A DNA stretch of 55,720 bases from Clostridiaceae bacterium (GCA_012841015.1 DUVN01000001.1:1-55720), one strand, 5' to 3'; positions 33,912-42,946 are shown, counted from the stretch's first letter. The notes: generated by a model not told the origin, from the sequence alone. Numbers and translations are program-made.

Positions 33912-35235
33912 AAGCTATTACACCTCCAATTACTGTAGCATTATTCTTTTTCTCAATCAAAGCGATCGCATCTGCAATACTGATGTCTCTTTCCTTTGCA
34001 ATACGAGACAAGTCTTCGTATTCATATTTTGAACGAGTGACTCCGTATCCGCCGGAATCTTTGCGCCGCACGATACCATAGGGGGTATCCAGATCGGTCA
34101 CCGTTCTATCTAGCTCGTATCGGTGCATTTCGGCCTGTCTGATCCCGATGGTCGATGTGTAAAGGAAAATGGATTCGATGATTCTTTCTTTATCTTTGTT
34201 TTTGCATATGGTGCAAAGTAACGTGCCGGGACGAGATTTTTTCATACCAATGGGAATCGTGTAGACATCCAACGCGCCACATTCAAATAATCTCTCTATC
34301 GCAAATCCAATTTGTTCTGCTGTCATGTCGTCCACATTGCAGGAAAGCTCCAACACGACATCAGTTTTATTTTTCGACTCGCCGAGCAAAGCGCGAACAC
34401 AATTGACTGCCGAAAAATCCTTAGTGCCCATACCGTAGCCAATGGCCTTGATCGTCATGGGCGGAATTGGACCAAAACGATCGGCAAAATATTTGAGAAG
34501 AGCTGCTCCCGTCGGCGTACAAAGCTCGGCTCTAATGTGCCCGCCATATATGGGAACGTCTCTAAGAATGTATGCAGTAGCAGGTGCAGGTACCGGAAGG
34601 ATCCCATGAGCGCACTTTACTTGTCCGCTGCCCACATGGACGGGCGATGCGACAACCTCATCCGGAGCAAGCTTATCCATAAGCAGACAGACTGCTGTAA
34701 TATCCGCAACAGCATCCATGGTGCCCACTTCATGAAAATGAATATCGGACACAGGTACACCGTGGACGTGACTCTCCGCCTCAGCAATTAAACTGTAGAC
34801 CGCCATCACATCATCTTTGATCTTGTCGGAAAGGGGCAGATGATCTCGCACGATATGTTCGATATCTTGAAGTCTACGGTGTGCGTGTTCATGGCTGTGC
34901 GTGTGGCAGTCGTCTTGATGGTGAGAATGAGAGTGTTCATGTTGCGAATGATGGTCATGATGATTGTGGTCATGCCCGTTATCGTGATCGTGGTTATGCT
35001 CGTGCTGGTCGTTATAATCAAGACTCTCCTCTTCTATACCGTCTACCGTAACCGACACATAAGTCCCTTCGATACCGCATTTTACAGAACGTTTTCGCTT
35101 AATGAGAACGCCTGGAAGTCCCAGCGCGTTCATCTGCTCAATAAAAGCTTCGGGATTTGGCAGAAGTTCTAGTAGTGCCGCTGTAAGCATGTCCCCTGCA
35201 GCTCCCATCGCACAATCAAGATATAGTATTTTCAT
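33904..35235 (-). CDS. larC: LarC, nickel insertion protein for the nickel-pincer cofactor
   Basis: 443 residues in one frame. It starts MKILYLDCAMGAAGDMLTAA, the LarC hallmark. Residues about 78-119 are a very His-rich loop (for example HNHDHDNGHDHNHHDHH) that should bind nickel. After it come DIHFHEVGTMDAVADI and the C-terminal CTP-using half (LSCNVDDMTAEQIGFAIERL). In L. plantarum larC is split and joined by programmed frameshifting; here no frameshift is needed. LarC cyclometallates the pincer cofactor with Ni using CTP. It starts 3 bp after the larB stop. Confidence 0.95.
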   Translation of the reverse strand: MKILYLDCAMGAAGDMLTAALLELLPNPEAFIEQMNALGLPGVLIKRKRSVKCGIEGTYVSVTVDGIEEESLDYNDQHEHNHDHDNGHDHNHHDHHSQHEHSHSHHQDDCHTHSHEHAHRRLQDIEHIVRDHLPLSDKIKDDVMAVYSLIAEAESHVHGVPVSDIHFHEVGTMDAVADITAVCLLMDKLAPDEVVASPVHVGSGQVKCAHGILPVPAPATAYILRDVPIYGGHIRAELCTPTGAALLKYFADRFGPIPPMTIKAIGYGMGTKDFSAVNCVRALLGESKNKTDVVLELSCNVDDMTAEQIGFAIERLFECGALDVYTIPIGMKKSRPGTLLCTICKNKDKERIIESIFLYTSTIGIRQAEMHRYELDRTVTDLDTPYGIVRRKDSGGYGVTRSKYEYEDLSRIAKERDISIADAIALIEKKNNATVIGGVIAYE

Positions 35236-35238
35236 GGT

Positions 35239-36000
35239 TTAAATCTCCTTTTTTGTACCCATATGATTAATCAGACTTGCGAGGTAGCCCGCTCCAAAGC
35301 CGTTGTCGATATTGACCACCGCGACGCCGCTGGCACAGGAATTGAGCATGGATAGAAGTGCTGCAATCCCGTGGAACGAGGCGCCGTAGCCCACACTAGT
35401 AGGGACCGCAATGACAGGACAATCAGCCAATCCTCCCATGACGCTGGGGAGTGCTCCTTCCATGCCTGCTACGGCTATAATGACGCTGGCGCTCATTATT
35501 TCGTCCAGAAAAGCAAGTGTCCGATGAAGCCCGGCGACACCCACATCATAAAGTCTAACGACCTTGTTGCCCAGCGCCTCAGCCGTGAGCGCGGCCTCCT
35601 CAGCGACCGGGATGTCGCTGGTGCCGCCAGTGGCTACGATGACCTTGCCAAGGCCGTCGGGCAAGGGAAGTTCTCCCACGATACCTATTCTGGCCTCCCG
35701 ATGATAGGTATGGGGATGTTTTGCCTCAATGGCGTCGGATACTTCCGGAGCCAAACGGGTCATGAGTATCGTTCCTGAACAGTTCTTTAGCATCACTTCG
35801 AGGATACCTATAATCTGTTCCGAGGTTTTCCCCTCACCATAGATCACTTCGGCTACCCCCTTGCGTACCTTTCGATGAAGATCCACTTTGGCATAACCGA
35901 TATCTTCAAAGGGTTTTACTTTGATTTTCAGCAATGCATCGTCTACAGACAGATTTCCTTCCTGTACATCTTCCAAAATCCGCCTGATTTCATTGTTCAT
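35239..36000 (-). CDS. larB: LarB, carboxylase/hydrolase for nickel-pincer cofactor synthesis
   Basis: 253 residues. The C-terminal part is PurE-like (AIR-carboxylase fold): VATGGTSDIPVAEEAALTAE, AGMEGALPSVMGGLADCPVI and VPTSVGYGASFHGIAALLSM. The N-terminal 90 residues are the LarB-specific part (DVQEGNLSVDDALLKIK). LarB carboxylates the pyridine ring of nicotinic acid adenine dinucleotide and releases AMP to give the P2CMN precursor. It overlaps the end of larE by 11 bp and is followed within 3 bp by larC. Confidence 0.95.
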   Translation of the reverse strand: MNNEIRRILEDVQEGNLSVDDALLKIKVKPFEDIGYAKVDLHRKVRKGVAEVIYGEGKTSEQIIGILEVMLKNCSGTILMTRLAPEVSDAIEAKHPHTYHREARIGIVGELPLPDGLGKVIVATGGTSDIPVAEEAALTAEALGNKVVRLYDVGVAGLHRTLAFLDEIMSASVIIAVAGMEGALPSVMGGLADCPVIAVPTSVGYGASFHGIAALLSMLNSCASGVAVVNIDNGFGAGYLASLINHMGTKKEI

Positions 36001-36742
36001 TGCGTACCTCTAAATCCAACAACACGCCGCTGTAATATTTTTTGAGCTCTGACATGACTACCTTGCGCAATTCCAAAAGCATCGGTAACTGCTTCTCTGA
36101 CATCTCCAGTCTTGCACAGCCATCCGCTAGGCGCACGCGAAAATCGCTGAACCCTAGCGAAAAGAGAAAATCCTCTGCTTTTTCTGTTCTTTGGAGCTTC
36201 TCAATCGTAATTTCTTCTCCAGTAGGAATACGAGTAGCAAGGCAAGCATAAGCAGGTTTGTTCCATGTGAATAATCCGGCTTCTTTGGAAAGACGACGCA
36301 CATCCGTTTTGGAAAGCCCGCATTCCCGTAGCGGGGAACGGATAGATAATTCCTTTAGAACACGCATGCCGGGTCTACTCTCCGTTTCATCCGAGGCGTT
36401 AGTCCCATCCATCAAGATAGGGAAGCCATCTGCTTGCGCTGCTTGCAAGATGGTAGAAAACATCCTACGTTTGCAATGATAGCATCGATTTTCGGAATTG
36501 GAGATAATTTGCGGCTCTGCCAGAATATTGAGAGAGAGAATTTTTAGATCGGCTTTCAGCATATCAGCTAGGCGTACGGCATCGTCTAGCTCGAACTGAG
36601 GCTGAAAAGCTGATTTTACATAATAGGCTTGAATCTGCGTACCGTGTTCCATGGCTGCATGGAGCAGATAAGAAGAGTCTACGCCACCGGAAAAAGCTAG
36701 GGCGATTTTAGGGTTGTTTTTTAAAAAATCGTGTAGCTTCAA
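35990..36742 (-). CDS. larE: LarE, ATP-dependent sacrificial sulfur transferase
   Basis: 250 residues. The PP-loop ATPase motif is ALAFSGGVDSSYLLHAA (17-24 core). Cys87 and Cys90 (NRCYHCKRRM) form the family CxxC, and Cys167 (AYACLATR) lies where L. plantarum LarE has its sacrificial Cys176. So this form has three cysteines and might use an iron-sulfur-bound sulfide rather than sacrificing its own Cys, as proposed for some LarE proteins; that is inference. Start is TTG at 36742 with AAAGG upstream. First gene of the six-gene operon. Confidence 0.94.
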   Translation of the reverse strand: MKLHDFLKNNPKIALAFSGGVDSSYLLHAAMEHGTQIQAYYVKSAFQPQFELDDAVRLADMLKADLKILSLNILAEPQIISNSENRCYHCKRRMFSTILQAAQADGFPILMDGTNASDETESRPGMRVLKELSIRSPLRECGLSKTDVRRLSKEAGLFTWNKPAYACLATRIPTGEEITIEKLQRTEKAEDFLFSLGFSDFRVRLADGCARLEMSEKQLPMLLELRKVVMSELKKYYSGVLLDLEVRNEQ

Positions 36743-36775
36743 AGCAGTAACCTTTACGCATTAATATTACTTTTC

Positions 36776-36804
36776 ATCGTAACGGAACCGGTTTTATCAG
36801 TCAA
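36776..36804 (-). promoter_or_regulatory. Promoter of the lar-kinase-gnd operon with palindrome
   Basis: On the minus strand TTGACT (36804-36799), 17-bp spacer, TACGAT (36781-36776), about 35 bp before the larE start. The spacer contains the 8-bp palindrome AACCGGTT (36786-36793), of the kind bound by LacI-type sugar regulators. No regulator gene is adjacent. Confidence 0.55.
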
Positions 36805-36823
36805 ATTCAGGATGATGAAATCA

Positions 36824-37483
36824 TCAACCACGATTCTTATAATAGTAAACCGCCAACTGCGTGCGGTCACGTAAACCCAGTTTTTCCAAAATCGTCGAAA
36901 GATAGTTTCGCACCGTACCTTCGCTGAAGTGTAAAGTCTCAGCGATTTCTTTATTATTCTTTCCTTCGGCGACCTGTTCGACGAGGTTGATTTCTTGGGG
37001 TGTCAAGATGGCAGACAGGCGGTCGGTCGCGCTAGTAGCCGGTGCGCCAGAATCGCTTCCGATGATTCGGGGGATTTGCTCGATGATCTCATCGCCGAAG
37101 ACCCGCTGGCCGTTTTGTACGGCGTATAGCGACGGTAGGACAGCATTGTAACTGGACTTCATAAGGTAGCCTTTGGCGCCGATGCGCAGAGCTTCGAGGA
37201 TGTATTCATCTTCCAGAAAGGTGGTCAGATAGAGGATGCGGGCGTTCGGGTCTTTGGCCAGAATCTTCTTGCCGGCGGTGATACCGTCCATGTGATCCAT
37301 ACGAATGTCCATGAGCAGAATGTCGGGACGCAGCTCATCGTACAGCGTCACGGCGGCGTATCCGTCGTGGCCGATACCCACCACTTCTACAGTTTCCTGC
37401 TGATTCTTTCGGGAGCCGAATTCCACGATCATGCGGAGGCTTTCACAGACAAGTTTATCGTCGTCAATGATGAGTAGTCTCAT
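36824..37483 (-). CDS. NarL/LuxR-type response regulator
   Basis: 219 residues. The receiver domain has the acidic pair at Asp7-Asp9, the phospho-acceptor Asp59 (ILLMDIRMDHMDG) and Lys in GYLMKSS. A GerE-type HTH closes the protein (LTPQEINLVEQVAEGKNNKE, TLHFSEGTVRNYLSTILEKL). It is paired with the upstream sensor kinase (4-bp overlap) and probably controls the divergent ABC exporter. The GTCACC/GGTGAC inverted repeat at 38666-38686 is a likely binding site. Confidence 0.94.
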   Translation of the reverse strand: MRLLIIDDDKLVCESLRMIVEFGSRKNQQETVEVVGIGHDGYAAVTLYDELRPDILLMDIRMDHMDGITAGKKILAKDPNARILYLTTFLEDEYILEALRIGAKGYLMKSSYNAVLPSLYAVQNGQRVFGDEIIEQIPRIIGSDSGAPATSATDRLSAILTPQEINLVEQVAEGKNNKEIAETLHFSEGTVRNYLSTILEKLGLRDRTQLAVYYYKNRG

Positions 37484-38586
37484 GTCTCTTTCTCCTTTTT
37501 TGTGGCCGGCAGGGTCACGAAAATCCGAAATCCGTCTCTTATGGATATGTGGATGGTTCCGCCTTGGCTGTGAACGCGGTCTTCCATGGTCATCAGTCCG
37601 ATGCCAGTCGTTTCAGTGGGGCGGAGGTTTTTTTGTTTGCCATTGTCGGTGACAATCATGTGGTACTGACGGGCAGATTCGGAAAGTGACACGGTGACTA
37701 GAGTGGCGTCAGAATGTTTCATGGTGTTCGTCAGCGCTTCCCGCACAATAGCCAGCAGGGTGTAATGTACTTTAGCGTCAGGTTCCTGTTCAATAGCAAC
37801 GGTTGTTGTCATGCGGCAGAAGGAAAAATTCTCCTGAATTTTTTGCAGTTCTCGGCGAATATCTAACGAGTCGCGATGGATGTCATGGACACTGTCGCGT
37901 ATTTGCTGCATGGCGTCAGTCAGGGTCTGCTGCAAGCTTTTGATGTAGGGGCGCTCGGATTCGCTCGCGATGATTTCCAAAGCGCCGACCTGAAGGATTG
38001 AGGAAGAAAGCAGGTGGCCTACGTTGTCGTGGATTTCGGTGGAGATGCGATTTCTTTCACGGAGTCTGGCATTTGACATCTCCAGTTCGCGGTTGGCGAT
38101 CAGCTCGCGATTTTGTCGGTGCAGATCGCGCACCCGGCGTTTTTGGTCGTCCACGGTGTCAAAGTGCTTGCGGGTAAAGCCAAGTTCGCGGCGGGTGCGA
38201 TAGGCGAGGATGAAGGCCAGTGCGGAGGTCAGGATGAGGAGGACAGCAGCATGGATAGGGGGCGGGTACTGGATCCATGATAACGGGACAGCAAGAAGCG
38301 CGTACAGATAGGGGATGCGGTCGATGGAGCTGATGAGAAGTGGAATGAAATATAGAAATGCCGGACTACTCCACGAAAGCAGGACGAGCAACAGGATGAA
38401 CAGAGCGGCACAGCCGTTGATGAAGCGGTGCCATTTCGGGTTTTTAGCGGTCCTCAGCAATTGCGGAATGGCAGCTAAAATCAGGGAAGAAAAGAACTCG
38501 ACGATCGGCAGAGCGTCGGGCTGCGAGAGCATTGCGCCCACCGTCGAGAGGGCAGTGATCAGAATGAAATTAATGAGCAGATCCAT
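37480..38586 (-). CDS. Sensor histidine kinase (HisKA_3, DesK/LiaS-like)
   Basis: 368 residues. The N-terminal half has five to six membrane helices with almost no outer loop (an intramembrane-sensing architecture). A coiled coil follows (about FTRKHFDTVDDQKRRVRDL). The HisKA_3 phospho-acceptor is in STEIHDNVGHLLSSSILQ. The ATPase has REALTNTMKHSDAT (N box), VTDNGK (G1) and TGIGLMTMEDRVHSQGGTI (G2). The ATG at 38586 has AGGAGGAG before it; the longer open frame is not supported. Kinases of this type beside ABC-2 exporters respond to membrane-active antibiotics. Confidence 0.93.
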   Translation of the reverse strand: MDLLINFILITALSTVGAMLSQPDALPIVEFFSSLILAAIPQLLRTAKNPKWHRFINGCAALFILLLVLLSWSSPAFLYFIPLLISSIDRIPYLYALLAVPLSWIQYPPPIHAAVLLILTSALAFILAYRTRRELGFTRKHFDTVDDQKRRVRDLHRQNRELIANRELEMSNARLRERNRISTEIHDNVGHLLSSSILQVGALEIIASESERPYIKSLQQTLTDAMQQIRDSVHDIHRDSLDIRRELQKIQENFSFCRMTTTVAIEQEPDAKVHYTLLAIVREALTNTMKHSDATLVTVSLSESARQYHMIVTDNGKQKNLRPTETTGIGLMTMEDRVHSQGGTIHISIRDGFRIFVTLPATKKEKET

Positions 38587-38658
38587 GCGTTCTCCTCCTA
38601 GATGCTTTTTTATTATACAGGTCGGCCTCTTCAAACGGCATCGCTCGATCGAGAGAAA

Positions 38659-38686
38659 TGACAATTGTCACCTGTGATTGGTGACA
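38659..38686. promoter_or_regulatory. Inverted repeats in the kinase/ABC divergent region
   Basis: TGTCACC (38666-38672) and GGTGACA (38680-38686) are perfect 7-bp arms with a 7-bp spacer. Overlapping it, TGACAATTGTCA (38659-38670) is a perfect 12-bp palindrome. Their position between the two operons suggests a response-regulator site serving both directions. Confidence 0.55.
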
Positions 38687-38783
38687 TCCTGCACTTCACC
38701 GCGCATTCGGCAGCGCTTAGACTTTGATTGGAGTTAAGAAATAACAGGAAGGGCGGGTAGCCGTCCTTTGAAGGAGGAATTAT

Positions 38784-39728
38784 ATGCAAGCAGAAGTACG
38801 TGTGCGGAATCTGGTCAAGCGCTATAAGGATCTGGTAGCCGTTGATCATCTGAATTTAGAGATTCAAAAAGGGGAGATTTACGGTTTGCTTGGTCCGAAT
38901 GGATCGGGTAAAACGACCCTGATCAACTGTATTCTTTCCCTACTGCGCTACGAAAAGGGTGAGGTCGAGATTTTTGGTGAACCGATGAAGCCGGACGCCT
39001 ATCACCTCAAGCAGAATATCGGAGTGGTTTCCCAAGAACCGGCGGTTTACGATGAGTTGTCGGTTTACGAAAACATCGATTACTTTTGCGGCCTTTACGT
39101 ACCCGATAAAGCCATCAGGAGAAAATTGGTGGAGGAGGTCATTGAATTTGTTCAGCTGGACGAGTTTCGCAAATTTCGTCCGAAAAAACTGTCGGGCGGC
39201 CTCCTGCGCAGGCTGAATCTGGCCTGTGGGATTGCCCACAAACCCCGTCTCATCTTTTTGGATGAACCGACGGTGGCCGTGGATCCGCAGTCCCGAAACC
39301 GCATTTTGGAGGGTATCCGCCAGCTCCGGGACGAAGGTTCAACCATTGTGTACACTACCCACTACATGGAAGAGGTGGAATTTCTGTGTGATCGCCTTTC
39401 CATTATGGATCGCGGCAAAATCCTGATTACAGGCACTTCGGATGAAATCAAAGCTATCAGCCGCTCGGGCGAGACGGTGCTGGTCGAGACCTTTGATCTG
39501 GATGAAACACATTTGAAAGCGATCGAGACTCTTCCGTCGGTGGAGTCGCTGGAATACAGTCAGGCTGAACTCGTTCTTAAGATGAAGCCCAAAACCAACG
39601 GGCTCTTGGATATCCTGAATTATTTCGAACACCATGACATTCCCATGACGAAAATCAGTTCCAAGCAACCGACCCTGAACGATGTCTTTTTGGAAATTAC
39701 GGGAAAGGAGCTGAGAGACGATGTTTAG
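38784..39728 (+). CDS. ABC transporter ATP-binding protein (ABC-2 exporter, drug type)
   Basis: 314 residues. Walker A is LLGPNGSGKTTLINC, the Q-loop lies in VVSQEPAVYDELSVYENIDY, the signature is KKLSGGLLRRLNLACG (LSGGL instead of LSGGQ), Walker B is RLIFLDEPTVAVDPQSR and the switch is VYTTHYMEEVE. A C-terminal 80-residue domain is usual for DrrA-like proteins. AAGGAGG precedes the ATG. The two permease genes follow with overlaps of 8 and 14 bp. Similar LnrLMN-type systems export polyenes or other lipophilic toxins under control of a linked two-component system. Confidence 0.94.
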   Translation: MQAEVRVRNLVKRYKDLVAVDHLNLEIQKGEIYGLLGPNGSGKTTLINCILSLLRYEKGEVEIFGEPMKPDAYHLKQNIGVVSQEPAVYDELSVYENIDYFCGLYVPDKAIRRKLVEEVIEFVQLDEFRKFRPKKLSGGLLRRLNLACGIAHKPRLIFLDEPTVAVDPQSRNRILEGIRQLRDEGSTIVYTTHYMEEVEFLCDRLSIMDRGKILITGTSDEIKAISRSGETVLVETFDLDETHLKAIETLPSVESLEYSQAELVLKMKPKTNGLLDILNYFEHHDIPMTKISSKQPTLNDVFLEITGKELRDDV

Positions 39729-40944
39729 GCACATCACAAAATACAAAACGATGGCACTGGTCAAAGACCAAGCTTCGCTGTTCTGGACCCTCTTTTTCCC
39801 GATCGTACTGGTGACGGTTTTCTACCTCGCCATGTCGGGATTGCTTTCTTCCGATACCTATCAATTTGATCCGGTTACTGTTGCCGTCGTAACTGAGGAT
39901 GCAAAGCAGGAAGATTTGGCGGCATTCGAGACTTTCCTCGACCATGTCGGTGTTCCTGGTACACCGGATGAAGAGGACGGGCCGTTGCAGGCCGATGCTG
40001 ATCCGCAAGATGCCTACATTATTTATACAAAAGTGGATCCGGACGAAGCACGGACATTGTTGGACAAAAATCAGGTCTACGCCTGTATCGAGGTAGGTGA
40101 GACGGTGACCATGACAGCAAAAAATGCGCGCAGCAGTTCGACTTGGCTGAACGGCAGTGTTCTGCACGCCCTTCTTGAACGCTATGCGCAGGTCAAGAAT
40201 ACGATGAGTTCCATCACAAAACTGGCAATGACGGGAGCCATCCGACCTGGTCCCGACTTCGAGGATAAAATCCGGCAGGCGTTTGAGTCGGACTCGGGGC
40301 TGAATGAGGACGACCGCGGCGCCAAAAAAGGCGATGTGCTGATTTACTTTTTTGCTATTTTGGGTTATCTGACCATTTTCCCAATGTCCACCACCGTCTT
40401 ATCGGTTGCAGAAATTGAAGCCAATCAGTCACCGCGGGCGGCCCGTTCTTGGCTAGCTCCCTACCCGAAGTGGAAGCGCTTTTTTGCCGAAATTCTGCCG
40501 GTTGTTGTCCTGTATTCCATTCTAAACATGATCATTTATTACTACCTCGGAGTCCTCGGCGTGGATTTTGGCTCTCGAACAGGTTACATCCTTATCCTAT
40601 TACTGCTGGGCACACTCACGGGTATCTTCATGGGTACGGCTGTCGGGTCACTGTTCAAAGGCACACCCGGAATCAAAACCGCTCTGGGCATCGGCTTGCC
40701 GTTGTCGATGGCATTTTTTTCCGGCATGATGGCCGTCGAGATTCGTAAGATGATCAAAGATTCGGTGCCGTTTCTGCATAAAATCAACCCTGTTGCTCTG
40801 GTGACTGAAGGGCTGTACAGCTTGTATAACTACTCGACTTTGGATCGGTATTTTGAAATCGTTATCCGCCTGAGCATTTTTCTGGTCATTGCCATTGTGC
40901 TCACCATCATTGGTTTAAGGAGGTCGAACTATGAAAGCATTTAA
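39721..40944 (+). CDS. ABC-2 type transporter permease, first
   Basis: 407 residues. One helix near the N terminus (LFWTLFFPIVLVTVFYLAMS), a large extracytoplasmic loop (about 45-210), then five or six membrane helices ending LSIFLVIAIVLTIIGLRRS. The DUF/ABC2_membrane_3 pattern is shared by the linearmycin-type exporters. It pairs with the following gene to make a heterodimeric pore. Confidence 0.88.
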   Translation: MFRHITKYKTMALVKDQASLFWTLFFPIVLVTVFYLAMSGLLSSDTYQFDPVTVAVVTEDAKQEDLAAFETFLDHVGVPGTPDEEDGPLQADADPQDAYIIYTKVDPDEARTLLDKNQVYACIEVGETVTMTAKNARSSSTWLNGSVLHALLERYAQVKNTMSSITKLAMTGAIRPGPDFEDKIRQAFESDSGLNEDDRGAKKGDVLIYFFAILGYLTIFPMSTTVLSVAEIEANQSPRAARSWLAPYPKWKRFFAEILPVVVLYSILNMIIYYYLGVLGVDFGSRTGYILILLLLGTLTGIFMGTAVGSLFKGTPGIKTALGIGLPLSMAFFSGMMAVEIRKMIKDSVPFLHKINPVALVTEGLYSLYNYSTLDRYFEIVIRLSIFLVIAIVLTIIGLRRSNYESI

Positions 40945-42112
40945 GTTATATTTCAAAGTGATGCGTAGCAGCGTTGCAACCATCCTGACCTATCTTGGTA
41001 TTTTCGCCGTCATTTTCAATTTCGTCATTCAGGCGTATTTGCCCAGTGAAAAAGAGGATCTGAATATTCAAGAACATAAAATTGCCGTGTTTGATGCCGA
41101 CGAGTCACCGGTCTCCAAGGCCTTCACTGCCTATTTGGCGGAGCACGCCGAGATCGTCGAGCTGGAAGATACTGAGATCGCTATCAACGATGCCCTCTTT
41201 GAAGGAGATGCTTATTACGTCATTCGGATTCCGCAGGGCTTCGGGGAACAGATGTTGGATCCTGAATGCCATAATGCCGAACTGAACGCGCGTGGCTCGG
41301 TCTATGTACACCTTTCCATTGCTTCGGCTCAGCTGGTCGAAAGTTATCAACAGACTTTTCAGGTCTACAAACAGGCTTTCGGCGGTCGTATTCCAGCGGA
41401 TAAGTTAGAGGAAACGCTGAACTTGATCCGTACCGATTTGCAAGGAGAGGTGAGTACGCGCGCCTTCCAAGGCGGGGATACATCTAAGCTCAGCGTTTTG
41501 GGAGTCTCTTATAATTACACATTTTATATCATCATTGCTCTGCTTTCTGCGGTGATTGGCGGCACACTGATTTCCATGGAAAATCAGAACGTCAAAAGGC
41601 GTGATCTCGTCTCCGGTATTCCTGAACGGCAGCGAACCTTCGGCATCTTTCTGGCCACCCTGCTCTTCAGCGTTGTTCTCTGGGTTTTCCTGCTCGTCAT
41701 CCTTTACAGCTGGCTGGGATTTGACTTACTGAATAACAGTAAAAGCCCGTGGCTGATCGGAGTGAGCTTTGTGCACATGGTTGCTATACTTGCTATTGTT
41801 AACTTTTTCATCACTCTGTTGCGCAACAAAGGCTCGCTAAATTTCTTCTCGACCGTTTTCAGCTTAGCTCTCTCCTTTACCTCCGGTGTTTTTGTCCCCC
41901 TGAAATTTATCCAAACGCCTGTGCAGAAAGTGGCTAGTTTTATGCCAACCGTTTGGGCGGTCAAGGCAAACGACTCTATCATCAATATGCCCGAGCAGAC
42001 ACCAGACTATTCCTTTGTTTGGCAGTCGATGGGCATCATGCTTCTGATGGCGACGGCTTTTCTGTGTCTCACTCTCGTACTGCGTAAGAGCCGCCAGCGC
42101 AGCATCGCCTAG
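40931..42112 (+). CDS. ABC-2 type transporter permease, second
   Basis: 393 residues, same layout as the preceding gene: N-terminal helix (ILTYLGIFAVIFNFVIQAYL), outer loop to about residue 195, then six helices starting YTFYIIIALLSAVIGGTLIS. Start overlaps the first permease by 14 bp. A strong palindrome of the GGCTGTCTC family follows at 42152 and should terminate the operon. Confidence 0.88.
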   Translation: MKAFKLYFKVMRSSVATILTYLGIFAVIFNFVIQAYLPSEKEDLNIQEHKIAVFDADESPVSKAFTAYLAEHAEIVELEDTEIAINDALFEGDAYYVIRIPQGFGEQMLDPECHNAELNARGSVYVHLSIASAQLVESYQQTFQVYKQAFGGRIPADKLEETLNLIRTDLQGEVSTRAFQGGDTSKLSVLGVSYNYTFYIIIALLSAVIGGTLISMENQNVKRRDLVSGIPERQRTFGIFLATLLFSVVLWVFLLVILYSWLGFDLLNNSKSPWLIGVSFVHMVAILAIVNFFITLLRNKGSLNFFSTVFSLALSFTSGVFVPLKFIQTPVQKVASFMPTVWAVKANDSIINMPEQTPDYSFVWQSMGIMLLMATAFLCLTLVLRKSRQRSIA

Positions 42113-42151
42113 TTTCGCGGCAAGCATATTTGCATATACAACAATTCCTGC

Positions 42152-42204
42152 GGAGGCTGTCTCAATACCGCTCATTAAGAGCGATAACGAGACAACCTCC
42201 CTTT
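42152..42204 (+). terminator. Terminator of the ABC operon (GGCTGTCTC palindrome)
   Basis: GGAGGCTGTCTC pairs with GAGACAACCTCC, inner CGCTC / GAGCG arms, then CTTTT. The most regular member of the family, directly followed by the 52-bp repeat array. Confidence 0.75.
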
Positions 42205-42246
42205 TGTTACACGCTATCTGTATATGTCCGAGCACTCAGCACTGGT

Positions 42247-42440
42247 GTGCAATTTTTCAATTAGGATTGAATTTCTGGATTATACGCTCAGTATGGGTGT
42301 GCAATTTTCCAATTTATATCGAATTATTGGACTTTATACTCGGCATCGGTGTGCAGTTTTTCAGTTAATATCGAATTATTGGACTTAACGCTCTTCACTA
42401 GGGTGCAATTTTTCAATTTATATCGAATTTTTGTTATTCA
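42247..42440. repeat. Tandem array, four 52-bp units (family 1)
   Basis: Unit starts at 42247, 42299, 42351 and 42403, a period of exactly 52. The core GTGCAATTTTTCAATTTATA followed by TCGAAT is the same as in the 72-bp array at 5180, but the spacer between cores is about 20 bp shorter. From 42441 to about 42780 there is AT-rich sequence without a gene. Confidence 0.88.
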
Positions 42441-42820
42441 CTAGGCTGAAGGAGCATAGTCGGATTTTCAGATAGATCGGTTGTTTAATTGGGTTCATTA
42501 GGTGCAACGCGATAGATATAAAAATGATTGATTAAAAAAAGAAGACGAAAGAAGATGTTCAATGGTTAAAAACATCTCAATACTTGTACGTACATTGTAA
42601 GATGAAAAGCATTGAATTTATCTAAACTGTTATATTGGGGAGAAGGTCAGATATCACGATTCTCCTCCATTTTTGCCGGATAACGGAATATTTTCAATAT
42701 TGGAAAGACTCAGCCCTCAAATATCAAGGTTTTGTTCCAGTGTGCAAATCGGGTAAAATATTAATTGCTATGAACATTTGCTGTTGACAAAACCACTATG
42801 TAGAGGTGGCAATGCGTAAT

Positions 42821-42946
42821 CTCTATGAAATAGAGAGTCAACTGTACAGATCGATTATCCTGCGTGGCCTACGGGATTAACGGAGAAATGCCGCTAAGGT
42901 GCCACGATCCTAGCGGACATCGATCTTAGATCGATTCACAAAGGAG
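42821..42946 (+). promoter_or_regulatory. Structured leader before the mannonate oxidoreductase gene
   Basis: Three consecutive inverted repeats precede the start: CTCTAT-GAA-ATAGAG (42821-42835), CCGCTAAGG / CCTAGCGG (42891-42916, one bulge) and ATCGATCT-T-AGATCGAT (42919-42935), the last abutting the AAAGGAG at 42940. AGATCGATT also occurs alone at about 42847. The last palindrome could be an operator or could mask the ribosome binding site in RNA. TTGACA at 42784 may be a -35, but its -10 is poor. Confidence 0.45.
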
